Positions 50,154-58,570 of a DNA stretch of 64,000 nt are shown here, one piece after another. The notes beneath the pieces are model-generated. The model saw only the letters and a list, made by a program, of their open reading frames with translations, was not told the origin of the DNA and ran no database searches. The DNA lies in contig NC_014720.1 of assembly GCF_000166775.1 (NCBI RefSeq), forward strand, positions 831,501 through 895,500, read 5' to 3'. A program made the position numbers and the translations under genes. How positions within the stretch are numbered: the first letter of the stretch is position 1; the number at the start of each line of letters is the position of its first letter. Origin of the DNA: Caldicellulosiruptor kronotskyensis 2002. GTDB lineage: Bacteria > Bacillota > Thermoanaerobacteria > Caldicellulosiruptorales > Caldicellulosiruptoraceae.

Positions 50154-50846
50154 ATGTCAAAAAGATTTTTCTTTTCTAAACATTATATTTTGCCTACAAT
50201 TTTTTCGATAATAATATTTACAATAATTTATGGATATTTGAGCTTTGAACAAATTGATGGTTTACAAAGAAATCTATCAAAATCAGTTTTAAGACTTCAT
50301 ATCTTAGCAAACAGTAACTCAAAAGAAGACCAGAAACTAAAAATTTATGTGCGGGATAAACTTATAGAATTTTTATCAAGAAATATTGATTTTTCAAAGA
50401 GTAAATATGAGGTTATAAAAGAAATCAGTAATAAAAAGTTGCAGATTGAAGATTACATTGAGAAAGCTATAAAGGAAAGAGGAAAAAATTATGATGTGAA
50501 GGTAAGTATTCAAAGAGATCTGTTTCCAAATAGGGTTTATAGCAATTTTCTTTTTCCCTCTGGCATATATGACTGTGTTAGAGTTTTTATAGGCGATGGT
50601 AAAGGAAAGAACTGGTGGTGTGTTATATTTCCGCCTCTTTGCATAGTAGACGAGGCAAAGTTAGAGCTTCCAACTGAGGCTAAAAAAGAGCTCAAAAGTT
50701 CACTTTCCAGAAAAGAGTATTTGATTGCAACAAGTTATGGAAGCATAGATAAGATGCCTGTAAAGCTGAGACTCAAAATATATGAGATTTTAAAAACAAA
50801 ATTTTACAAAGAGGCATGGTTTAAACGAATCTTTAGAAGTATATAG
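50154..50846 (+). CDS. spoIIR: Stage II sporulation protein R
   Basis: 230 residues. N-terminal signal helix (about 12-30), then 'SVLRLHILANSNSKEDQKLKIYVRDKLIEF' and 'GIYDCVRVFIGDGKGKNWWCVIFPPLCIVD', both diagnostic. SpoIIR is secreted from the forespore and triggers SpoIIGA-dependent processing of pro-sigma-E in the mother cell. It indicates an endospore lineage. It has its own short upstream region after the gerC gene. Confidence 0.93.
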   Translation: MSKRFFFSKHYILPTIFSIIIFTIIYGYLSFEQIDGLQRNLSKSVLRLHILANSNSKEDQKLKIYVRDKLIEFLSRNIDFSKSKYEVIKEISNKKLQIEDYIEKAIKERGKNYDVKVSIQRDLFPNRVYSNFLFPSGIYDCVRVFIGDGKGKNWWCVIFPPLCIVDEAKLELPTEAKKELKSSLSRKEYLIATSYGSIDKMPVKLRLKIYEILKTKFYKEAWFKRIFRSI

Positions 50847-50878
50847 AATTCAGATTACAGTATTATATAGTATTTCGG

Positions 50879-50937
50879 AAAGCTCTTTTGGCAAAGCTTT
50901 TTGTAAGCTTGCTGAAGGAGCTTTTTATTTTTTGACA
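50879..50937 (+). terminator. Intrinsic terminator
   Basis: AAAGCTC...GCAAAGCTT pairs with AAGC...GAGCTTT, followed by TTATTTTTTG. Confidence 0.75.
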
Positions 50938-51023
50938 TTTAGAGTATTTAAAAAATATAGTATTTTTTGATATACTTAATAACGTAATAATCAAAAATCT
51001 CAAAGTAATAGGAGGAAGATTTA

Positions 51024-51551
51024 ATGAACTTGAAAGAGAAATTCAGACATGTTTTGAACTTTCCCAAAGAGGGTATAGATTTTATTGACATAACAACAGT
51101 TTTGCAGGACAAGGACGCGTTCAAATACGCTATAGACTCTTTAGTAAATTTGGTTAAAGACCTTGACTTTGAACTTATTGTTGGACCAGAATCGAGAGGT
51201 TTTATATTTGGAGCACCTGTTGCGTATGTGCTGAACAAAGGGCTTGTTCTTGTTAGAAAAAAAGGTAAACTTCCTTACAAAACAGTCTCTGTTGAATATG
51301 AGCTTGAATATGGAAAAGATGTACTTGAGATGCACATTGATGCTATAAAACCTGGTCAGAAGGTTGTGATAATTGACGACCTTTTGGCAACAGGAGGCAC
51401 AACACTTTCAAATATAAAGCTTGTTGAGAAACTTGGTGGTGAGGTTGTGGGTATTGCATACCTTGTTGAACTCACATACTTGGGTGGAAGAGAGAATTTA
51501 AAAGGATACGACGTCAGGTCTGTTGTACAGTTTGAATCTTCTTTGATATAA
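51024..51551 (+). CDS. apt: Adenine phosphoribosyltransferase
   Basis: 175 residues. 'FRHVLNFPKEGIDFIDITTVLQD' at the N terminus and the PRPP loop 'KVVIIDDLLATGGTTLSNI' (about 115-133) are diagnostic. It salvages adenine to AMP. The order apt-relA-dtd is common in Firmicutes. AGGAGGAAG precedes ATG 51024. Confidence 0.96.
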   Translation: MNLKEKFRHVLNFPKEGIDFIDITTVLQDKDAFKYAIDSLVNLVKDLDFELIVGPESRGFIFGAPVAYVLNKGLVLVRKKGKLPYKTVSVEYELEYGKDVLEMHIDAIKPGQKVVIIDDLLATGGTTLSNIKLVEKLGGEVVGIAYLVELTYLGGRENLKGYDVRSVVQFESSLI

Positions 51552-51594
51552 AACAAGTGGACCTAAATAGAGGTCCATCGAGGTGAATTTAGAT

Positions 51595-53763
51595 TTGAGC
51601 GACAAGTTAAATGAGCTTATAGAAAGGGTAAAAAAGTATGCATCAGAAGAAGATATAAATCTTATTAAAAAAGCATTTGAATTTGCACAAAAGCATCATG
51701 ATGGACAGTCAAGAAACTCTGGCGAACCATATATATTGCATCCTCTTGAGGTTGCATTAATTTTAGCAGATTTAGAACTTGATATTCCATCAATTGTTGC
51801 AGGACTGTTGCATGATGTTGTGGAGGATACTTCTGCGTCTTTAGAAGATGTAGAGAGAGAGTTTGGAAAGGAAATAGCTGAGCTTGTGGATGGTGTCACA
51901 AAACTTGGCAAACTTGAATTTACCAGTAAACTTGAGAGACAGGTAGAAAACTATCGAAAAATGCTCATTGCGATGGCGAAGGATATAAGGGTGATTTTGA
52001 TAAAACTTGCAGATAGGCTCCACAATATGCGAACCTTAAAGTATCTTCCACCTGAAAAACAGAGACAAAAAGCTCAGGAAACAATTGACATATATGCTCC
52101 GCTTGCTCATAGGCTTGGAATTTCAAAAATAAAGTGGGAGCTTGAAGATTTGTCACTGCGCTATCTTGACCCTGAGGGATATTATGACCTTGTTGAAAAG
52201 ATTGCAAAAAAGAGGGTAGAAAGAGAAGAGTATATAAAGAGGATTATTTCGCTTATCTCAGAAAAACTTAAAGAGGCAAATATTGAGGTTGGTCAGATAG
52301 ACGGACGACCGAAGCATTTTTACAGCATCTATCGTAAAATGAAAGAGCAAGGTAAAACTTTAGAGGAGATTTATGACCTTTTTGCTATTAGAATCATTGT
52401 AAATTCAGTAAAAGATTGTTATGGAGTTCTGGGAATAATTCATACATTGTTCAAACCCATGCCTGGCAGGTTTAAAGACTACATTGCAATGCCAAAACCG
52501 AACATGTACCAGTCACTTCACACAACCGTGATAGGACCTGAAGGTGAGCCTTTTGAAGTACAGATAAGAACATTTGATATGCATAGGACAGCCGAGTATG
52601 GTATTGCTGCTCACTGGAAGTACAAAGAAGGAAGAATTAAATCAACTGATGAAGATGAGAAGTTTGCTTGGCTTAGAGAACTTCTGGAGTGGCAGAAAGA
52701 GCTCAAAGATGCAAAAGAGTTTATGGAGTCGTTAAAAATAAACCTGTTTTCTGATGAGGTTTTTGTATTTACTCCGAAAGGCGATGTTATAAGTCTACCA
52801 CAGGGTTCAACGCCGATAGACTTTGCATATGCAATTCACAGTGAGATAGGCAACAAGATGGCAGGTGCAAAAGTAAACGGCAAACTTGTTCCCATTGATT
52901 ATGAGCTTAAAAATGGTGATATTGTTGAGATTATTACATCACCCAATGTCCATGGTCCAAGCCAGGACTGGCTCAAGATTGTCAAAAGTCCTCAGGCAAA
53001 GAGCAAAATAAACGCATGGTTTAAAAAAGAGAGAAAAGAAGAGAATATTCAAAAAGGCAAAGATATATTGGAAAAGGAACTCAAAAAACTCAACCTTCCT
53101 TTACAATTTGCTCTAAAAGAGGATGTGCTGCAGACGGTTTCGCAAAGATATGGCTATAGAACCCCTGAGGACATGTTTGCTGCACTTGGGTATGGTGGTA
53201 TTACAGCTACTAAAATAGCACTGAGGATAAAAGAAGAGATAAAAAAATACATTAAAGAAGATGAGCAAAAAGAATTTCAGATTGAAAAGCCAAAACCTGC
53301 GAAAACTTCTTCAAATAACGGAATACTTGTAAAAGGTGTTGAAAATGTTCTTGTGAGGTTTGCAAAATGTTGTAACCCGGTACCTGGCGATAAAGTTATA
53401 GGATACATCACAAGGGGAAGAGGCGTTTCAATCCACAGGCGTGACTGTCCAAATGTTGAACAGTATTTAAAAGAGCCAGAGAGGATTGTTGAGGCTGAGT
53501 GGAACGTTACGAAAGATGCAAAGTTTGACGCTACAATCAACGTTCTTGCAAATGATAGGACAGGAATACTTATGGATATCACAAACTTGCTTGGTGAGAA
53601 CAAGATTTCGGTTAAGGCTATCCAGGGAAGGACCACACGAGATAGGATTGCCAATATCAATCTTACTGTTGAAATAAGTTCAACAGAGCAGCTTGAGAAG
53701 ATTATAAGAAAGCTGAGGAAGATTGACAGTGTATTTGAGGTCCAGCGTGTAAAAGGAGGCTAA
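51595..53763 (+). CDS. relA: Bifunctional (p)ppGpp synthetase/hydrolase
   Basis: 722 residues. The HD hydrolase domain (about 40-190) has 'HHDGQSRNSGEPYILHPLEV' and 'GLLHDVVEDT'. The synthetase domain follows (about 230-350, 'GRPKHFYSIYRKM', 'QSLHTTVIGPEG'), then TGS ('VFTPKGDVISLPQGSTPIDFAYAIHSEIG'), a helical/CC region ('VRFAKCCNPVPGD') and ACT. Both catalytic sites look intact. TTG 51595 is preferred because GAGGTGA lies at the right distance. Confidence 0.95.
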   Translation: MSDKLNELIERVKKYASEEDINLIKKAFEFAQKHHDGQSRNSGEPYILHPLEVALILADLELDIPSIVAGLLHDVVEDTSASLEDVEREFGKEIAELVDGVTKLGKLEFTSKLERQVENYRKMLIAMAKDIRVILIKLADRLHNMRTLKYLPPEKQRQKAQETIDIYAPLAHRLGISKIKWELEDLSLRYLDPEGYYDLVEKIAKKRVEREEYIKRIISLISEKLKEANIEVGQIDGRPKHFYSIYRKMKEQGKTLEEIYDLFAIRIIVNSVKDCYGVLGIIHTLFKPMPGRFKDYIAMPKPNMYQSLHTTVIGPEGEPFEVQIRTFDMHRTAEYGIAAHWKYKEGRIKSTDEDEKFAWLRELLEWQKELKDAKEFMESLKINLFSDEVFVFTPKGDVISLPQGSTPIDFAYAIHSEIGNKMAGAKVNGKLVPIDYELKNGDIVEIITSPNVHGPSQDWLKIVKSPQAKSKINAWFKKERKEENIQKGKDILEKELKKLNLPLQFALKEDVLQTVSQRYGYRTPEDMFAALGYGGITATKIALRIKEEIKKYIKEDEQKEFQIEKPKPAKTSSNNGILVKGVENVLVRFAKCCNPVPGDKVIGYITRGRGVSIHRRDCPNVEQYLKEPERIVEAEWNVTKDAKFDATINVLANDRTGILMDITNLLGENKISVKAIQGRTTRDRIANINLTVEISSTEQLEKIIRKLRKIDSVFEVQRVKGG

Positions 53764-53769
53764 AAGACA

Positions 53770-54219
53770 TTGAGAGCTGTCGTTCAAAGAGTAAAGGAAG
53801 CTTTTGTAATAGTTGACGGCAAAGAGGTTGGAAGAATTCAAAGAGGTCTTTGTTTGCTTGTTGGGGTTGCACAGGATGACACAGAAGAGGATGCTGATTA
53901 TCTTTGTGAAAAGGTTGCAAACCTTAGAATATTTGAGGATGAAACCTCGAAGTTTAACCTTTCTTTGATGGATATAGGTGGTGAAGTTTTAGTTATCTCA
54001 AACTTTACAGTAATGGGCGATGCAAGAAAGGGAAGAAGACCAAATTTCATGTTTGCAGCAGAAAAAGAAAAGGCAGAGAGGTTGTATAACTATTTTGTTG
54101 AAAAGCTCAAACAGAAAGTACGAAAGGTTGAATGTGGAGTTTTTCAAGCACACATGGAGGTAAGTATATTAAATGACGGGCCTGTGACAGTTTTACTCGA
54201 CAGTAAGAAGATTTTCTGA
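53770..54219 (+). CDS. dtd: D-aminoacyl-tRNA deacylase
   Basis: 149 residues. It hydrolyses D-aminoacyl-tRNAs. 'MRAVVQRVKEAFVIVDGKEVGRI', 'NLRIFEDETSKFNLSLMDIGGEVLVISNFTV' and C-terminal 'FQAHMEVSILNDGPVTVLLD' (the family has Gly-cisPro here; read as 'DGPVT') are present. The TTG start follows relA by 6 bases with AAGGAGG inside the relA end. Confidence 0.94.
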   Translation: MRAVVQRVKEAFVIVDGKEVGRIQRGLCLLVGVAQDDTEEDADYLCEKVANLRIFEDETSKFNLSLMDIGGEVLVISNFTVMGDARKGRRPNFMFAAEKEKAERLYNYFVEKLKQKVRKVECGVFQAHMEVSILNDGPVTVLLDSKKIF

Positions 54220-54256
54220 TCAGATTTTTTGAAAAAGTAGAGGGGGTAAAAATTTG

Positions 54257-54853
54257 ATGTTTTTTAAATGCATTGAGGTTGGGGATGTGGTGACAAACTG
54301 TTATGTATTTGGAAAAAAAGAGGTTGTCATTATTGACCCGGGAGATGATGCAACAAAAATTGAAAACATTATTGTTGAAAATGACCTTATTCCACGAGCT
54401 ATACTTTTGACGCATGGACATTTTGACCATTTTTTGGGCTGCTGCTATCTGAAGCAGAGGTTTAAGCTTCCAGTTTACGCGCACCGAGAAGAAAAAGAAG
54501 TATTGTTAAATCCAGTATATAACCTTTCGTACCTTATTGGTTCGGAGATAAAGATGATATGTGATGGATATTTTGAAGACGGAGATGTGTTTGAATTTAC
54601 TGATTTTTCATTGAAAGTATTACATACACCTGGACACACACCTGGTTCGAGCTGTTTTTTGTCTGATAATATTTTGTTTTCAGGGGACACGTTATTTAAA
54701 GACTCATATGGCAGGGCTGATCTTCCGCTTGGGAATCAAGATATGATATATAAGTCAATAAAAGAAAAGCTATTGACTCTTCCAAGGAATACAAAAGTTT
54801 ATCCAGGTCACGGTGTGCCAACAACCATTAGTGATGAGCTGAAAAACTTTTAA
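54257..54853 (+). CDS. Metallo-beta-lactamase-fold hydrolase, glyoxalase II-like
   Basis: About 198 residues. The metal motif 'LTHGHFDHFLG' (HxHxDH), His in 'LHTPGHTPGSSCF', Asp in 'FSGDTLFKDSYGRADLPLG' and 'VYPGHGVPTTI' are all present. It has the glyoxalase-II/YcbL form, shorter than true GloB, and probably acts as a thioesterase or general hydrolase. An adjacent TTG at 54254 is an alternative start. Confidence 0.88.
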   Translation: MFFKCIEVGDVVTNCYVFGKKEVVIIDPGDDATKIENIIVENDLIPRAILLTHGHFDHFLGCCYLKQRFKLPVYAHREEKEVLLNPVYNLSYLIGSEIKMICDGYFEDGDVFEFTDFSLKVLHTPGHTPGSSCFLSDNILFSGDTLFKDSYGRADLPLGNQDMIYKSIKEKLLTLPRNTKVYPGHGVPTTISDELKNF

Positions 54854-54867
54854 TAAATACATTTTTA

Positions 54868-54907
54868 ACTTATAGCACAAAATAATGCTATAAGTTTTTT
54901 ATTTTTA
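54868..54907 (+). terminator. Intrinsic terminator
   Basis: ACTTATAGCA/TGCTATAAGT perfect stem followed by TTTTTATTTTT. Confidence 0.85.
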
Positions 54908-54960
54908 TTGTGCGAATATTGTGCGAAAAATCATTTTTTACAAAAGGGGTAGAGCACAAT

Positions 54961-56376
54961 TTGAAAATAACATATTTTTCTAACAGTCAAAAGTTTTTAT
55001 ATGATTTTCAGCATATAATAAGGGCATTTTACCCTGGTGCGGAGGTAAAATTTGGTCATGGCGGAGACATTCATCTTGAGGCGTATTTTGAAGAAATGAG
55101 AGTATTTTTAAAACTCCAAACACGGGATAAAACAATTCAAAAAGATTTTATTCTTGTGTATGATGAACACGAGTCAAAGAGGATATTTGGAAGAAACCTT
55201 TATGACCTTTTAAGACAGGAGACAAAAAAAGATCTTCCATGGGGGATCTTAACAGGAATAAGACCCACAAAGATTGTCTACCCCTTGTTGGAACAGGGAT
55301 TGAAAGAGGAAGAGATATACAAGTTCCTGCAAGAAGGATATTATATTTCTGATAAAAAATCAAAGCTTCTTTTAAGGGTTGCAAGGAATGAAATTAACAT
55401 TTTGAATAAACTTGAGCCTTCTTCAGCTTGTTTGTACATAGGTATTCCAATATGCCCGACTAAGTGTCTTTACTGTTCTTTTTCATGCCACGAGATGACA
55501 AGGCAGATAAAAAGTTTATTAGGAATGTATACAGATAGCATTATCTGTGAACTTGAAAAGACATATCAGAAAATAGATGAAAATAAAAATAGAATTGTTG
55601 CAATCTATTTTGGCGGTGGAAGTCCTGCAGTGTTAGGGATAGAAAATATAAAAAAGATTTTCACAAATCTGTTTGATAACCTTGAAAAAAACTGTATTCA
55701 AGAGATTACATTTGAAGCAGGAAGACCCGATACAATTAGCGAAGATTTATTGGAGTATTTAGCTGAGCTTAATCGATATTTAAATATCAGGCTTTGTATA
55801 AACCCTCAAACTTCGAATGACAACACTTTGAAAATAATAGGCAGGAATCACACATTTGAGGACATAAAAAAGGCATTTGCATTGACGCAGGAATATGGTT
55901 TTAATAATATAAACAGTGATGTGATTTTAGGGCTTCCTGGTGAGAATGAAAATGATTATAAAAAGACAATTGATGATGTTTTAAAACTTTCACCTGCTTC
56001 AATTACCGTTCACACACTTTCAATAAAAAGGGCAAGCCTTTTGAGATTCAAATGGAATGAATATAAATTTATGGATGAAGAGACTGTAAACAACCTTCTT
56101 GACTGGACACAATATGTTTTAGAAGAACACGGTTATATCCCATATTACATGTATAGGCAGAAAAATATGATAGGAAATTTTGAGAATGTTGGATACTGCA
56201 AAAGGGGATTTGAAGGGCTTTACAATGTGATGATAATGCAGGAAAAACATAATATCTATGCATGTGGCGCAAAAGCTGTGTCAAAGTTTGTGTATGAAGG
56301 AGACAGGATAGAAAGAGTTTTTAATCCTGCTGACATAAAGCTTTACATTTCAAGGATTCTGAATGTTGATATTTGA
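54961..56376 (+). CDS. hemZ: Oxygen-independent coproporphyrinogen III oxidase-like, HemZ type
   Basis: 471 residues. The radical SAM site is 'IGIPICPTKCLYCSFSCHE' (CxxxCxxC). 'AIYFGGGSPAVL' is the GGGTP-like motif, and 'SDVILGLPGENENDYKKTIDDVL' is the HemN/HemZ block. An N-terminal extension of about 150 residues distinguishes HemZ from HemN. Its real substrate in clostridia is uncertain. TTG 54961 follows AAAGGGG; the longer frame is rejected. Confidence 0.88.
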   Translation: MKITYFSNSQKFLYDFQHIIRAFYPGAEVKFGHGGDIHLEAYFEEMRVFLKLQTRDKTIQKDFILVYDEHESKRIFGRNLYDLLRQETKKDLPWGILTGIRPTKIVYPLLEQGLKEEEIYKFLQEGYYISDKKSKLLLRVARNEINILNKLEPSSACLYIGIPICPTKCLYCSFSCHEMTRQIKSLLGMYTDSIICELEKTYQKIDENKNRIVAIYFGGGSPAVLGIENIKKIFTNLFDNLEKNCIQEITFEAGRPDTISEDLLEYLAELNRYLNIRLCINPQTSNDNTLKIIGRNHTFEDIKKAFALTQEYGFNNINSDVILGLPGENENDYKKTIDDVLKLSPASITVHTLSIKRASLLRFKWNEYKFMDEETVNNLLDWTQYVLEEHGYIPYYMYRQKNMIGNFENVGYCKRGFEGLYNVMIMQEKHNIYACGAKAVSKFVYEGDRIERVFNPADIKLYISRILNVDI

Positions 56377-56394
56377 AAAAAGGGGAGTGACTTT

Positions 56395-57297
56395 TTGCTT
56401 TCCCAACAGCTTTTAAAAAGCTGCAGAATATGTCCGCGCGAATGTGGTGTAAATCGTATTGAAGGTGAGAGTGGTTTTTGTAAAATTGCAGGTGGTATAA
56501 AGGTTGCCAAAGCTTTTTTGCATTTTTGGGAAGAACCATGTATCTCGGGCAAAAACGGGTCTGGCACAGTATTTTTTTCTGGGTGCAATATGGGCTGTGT
56601 ATTTTGCCAAAATTACGAGATAAGCCAGATGAGGTTTGGAGCATTCATAGATGTAAATAAACTTGCTACTATCTTTTTAAACCTTCAGGCAAAAAGTGCT
56701 CATAATATTAACCTTGTGACGCCAACCATTTATGTTCCATATATAATTGAGGCAATTGATATTGCAAGGAAAAATGGTCTTAGAGTTCCCATTGTGTACA
56801 ACACATCTTCGTATGAAAAACCAGAGACCATAGAGCTCTTGAAAGGATATGTGGATATATTCTTGCCAGACCTTAAATATTTTGATGATGAAATTGCCCA
56901 AAAATACTCCAATGCTCCTCAGTATTTTGAATTTGCCTCAAAGTCAATATTAAAAATGTTTGAACTTGTTGGAGATGTTGTAATAGAAAATGGTATAATG
57001 AAAAGAGGTGTTATAATTCGCCATTTGGTACTTCCAATGCACGCAAATGATTCTATAAAGGTTTTGAGCTGGATTAAGGATAACTTGAAAGGCAAAGTTA
57101 TGCTGAGCCTTATGAGCCAGTATTATCCAATGTACAAAGCAAAGGAATTCAAAGAAATTTCAAGAAGGATTACAACAAGAGAATATCAGAAGGTTGTCAA
57201 CTTTGCGCTCGAAAATGGTCTTGACTATGGATACATTCAGGACAAAGAAGTGGCAACAGACAAATACATCTCCGAATTTGACTTAGAAGACATATGA
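56395..57297 (+). CDS. PflA-family radical SAM protein
   Basis: 300 residues. 'CRICPRECGVNRIEGESGFCKI' is a cysteine-rich N-terminal segment; the radical SAM site is 'SGCNMGCVFCQNYEIS'. 'HNINLVTPTIYVPYIIEAI' and 'VDIFLPDLKYFDDEIAQKYSNAP' fit the PflA-like/AmmeMemoRadiSam-related branch, whose members activate glycyl radical enzymes or act in membrane lipid chemistry. The TTG start follows AAAGGGGAG. Confidence 0.85.
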   Translation: MLSQQLLKSCRICPRECGVNRIEGESGFCKIAGGIKVAKAFLHFWEEPCISGKNGSGTVFFSGCNMGCVFCQNYEISQMRFGAFIDVNKLATIFLNLQAKSAHNINLVTPTIYVPYIIEAIDIARKNGLRVPIVYNTSSYEKPETIELLKGYVDIFLPDLKYFDDEIAQKYSNAPQYFEFASKSILKMFELVGDVVIENGIMKRGVIIRHLVLPMHANDSIKVLSWIKDNLKGKVMLSLMSQYYPMYKAKEFKEISRRITTREYQKVVNFALENGLDYGYIQDKEVATDKYISEFDLEDI

Positions 57298-57326
57298 AAA
57301 TTACAAGAGAGGAAGGGCACTTAAAA

Positions 57327-58484
57327 ATGATAAAGACACTTATTGTGTTTGGGACAAGACCTGAGGCAATAAAAATGGCACCGCTTGTAAAAGAATTACA
57401 GGAAGATTCTAATTTTGATGTTAAAGTATGTGTCACAGCACAGCACAGACAGATGCTTGACCAGGTACTTGAGATTTTTGATATAAAGCCTGATTATGAC
57501 CTTGACATAATGAAATACAACCAAAGCTTATTTTCTATAACTTCTGATGTGCTTTTGAGATTTGAAAAGGTTTTGGAGAAAGAAAGACCAGACATTGTGC
57601 TTGTCCATGGCGACACAACAACCACATTTGCATCAGCACTTGCAAGTTTTTATTTTAAAACAAAGGTAGGACATGTTGAGGCGGGTTTGAGAACATATAA
57701 CAAATATTCACCTTTTCCAGAAGAGATGAACAGAAAGCTCACGGCAGCGCTGTGCGACCTTCATTTTGCCCCCACAAAAAAGGCGAAGTTAAATTTGATG
57801 GCAGAAGGTGTAAAAGAAGAAACCATCTTTGTAACAGGTAACACAGTGATTGATGCACTCAAAATTACTGTTAAGTCAGATTATGTTTTCAAGGAAGAAA
57901 GCCTAAACAATATAGAGTTTTCAAAAAGGATAATTCTACTCACTGCCCACAGAAGAGAAAACTTTGGGAAACCGCTTGAGAATATTTTTGAGGCTGTCCT
58001 GACAATTGCAAATGAGTTTGACGATGTAGTTTTTGTATATCCTGTACATCTAAATCCTAATGTCAAAAATGTTGCTCACAAGATTTTAAAAGATAATCCA
58101 AGGATAAAATTGATTAATCCGATTGATGTTGATGATATGCACAATCTCATTGCAAGAAGTTATTTGGTTTTAACAGACTCTGGTGGGCTTCAGGAAGAAG
58201 CACCGTCTTTGGGGAAACCCGTAGTTGTTCTGCGCGACACAACAGAAAGACCAGAAGCTGTTTTAGCAAACACAGTTGTAGTTGCAGGGACACAGAAAGA
58301 AAGGATAATTCAGATTGTTACAAAACTCTTAACAGATGAAGAAGAGTATCTTAAGATGGCAAAAGCTATAAACCCTTATGGTGATGGAAATGCCTCAAAA
58401 AGAATAAAAGAAGCACTTTTATTTTATTTTGGGAAAAGCAGTAAAAAACCTGAGGAATTTTGTGGAAGCGATAAGTTTGTGTAA
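57327..58484 (+). CDS. wecB: UDP-N-acetylglucosamine 2-epimerase
   Basis: 385 residues. It converts UDP-GlcNAc to UDP-ManNAc for surface polysaccharides. 'TLIVFGTRPEAIKMAPLVKEL', 'VLVHGDTTTTFASALASFY', 'VGHVEAGLRTYNKYSPFPEEMNRKL', 'LTAHRRENFG' and 'SYLVLTDSGGLQEEAPSLGKPVVVLRDTTERPE' cover both domains. ATG 57327 is chosen; the frame upstream overlaps the previous gene. Confidence 0.95.
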   Translation: MIKTLIVFGTRPEAIKMAPLVKELQEDSNFDVKVCVTAQHRQMLDQVLEIFDIKPDYDLDIMKYNQSLFSITSDVLLRFEKVLEKERPDIVLVHGDTTTTFASALASFYFKTKVGHVEAGLRTYNKYSPFPEEMNRKLTAALCDLHFAPTKKAKLNLMAEGVKEETIFVTGNTVIDALKITVKSDYVFKEESLNNIEFSKRIILLTAHRRENFGKPLENIFEAVLTIANEFDDVVFVYPVHLNPNVKNVAHKILKDNPRIKLINPIDVDDMHNLIARSYLVLTDSGGLQEEAPSLGKPVVVLRDTTERPEAVLANTVVVAGTQKERIIQIVTKLLTDEEEYLKMAKAINPYGDGNASKRIKEALLFYFGKSSKKPEEFCGSDKFV

Positions 58485-58570
58485 GAAATGTGCTTTAAAA
58501 ATGGCAATTTGTTGCCGATTATATCTTTGAAAAACACAAATTCTAAGTGTGTTTTAAGGTGGGATAAAAA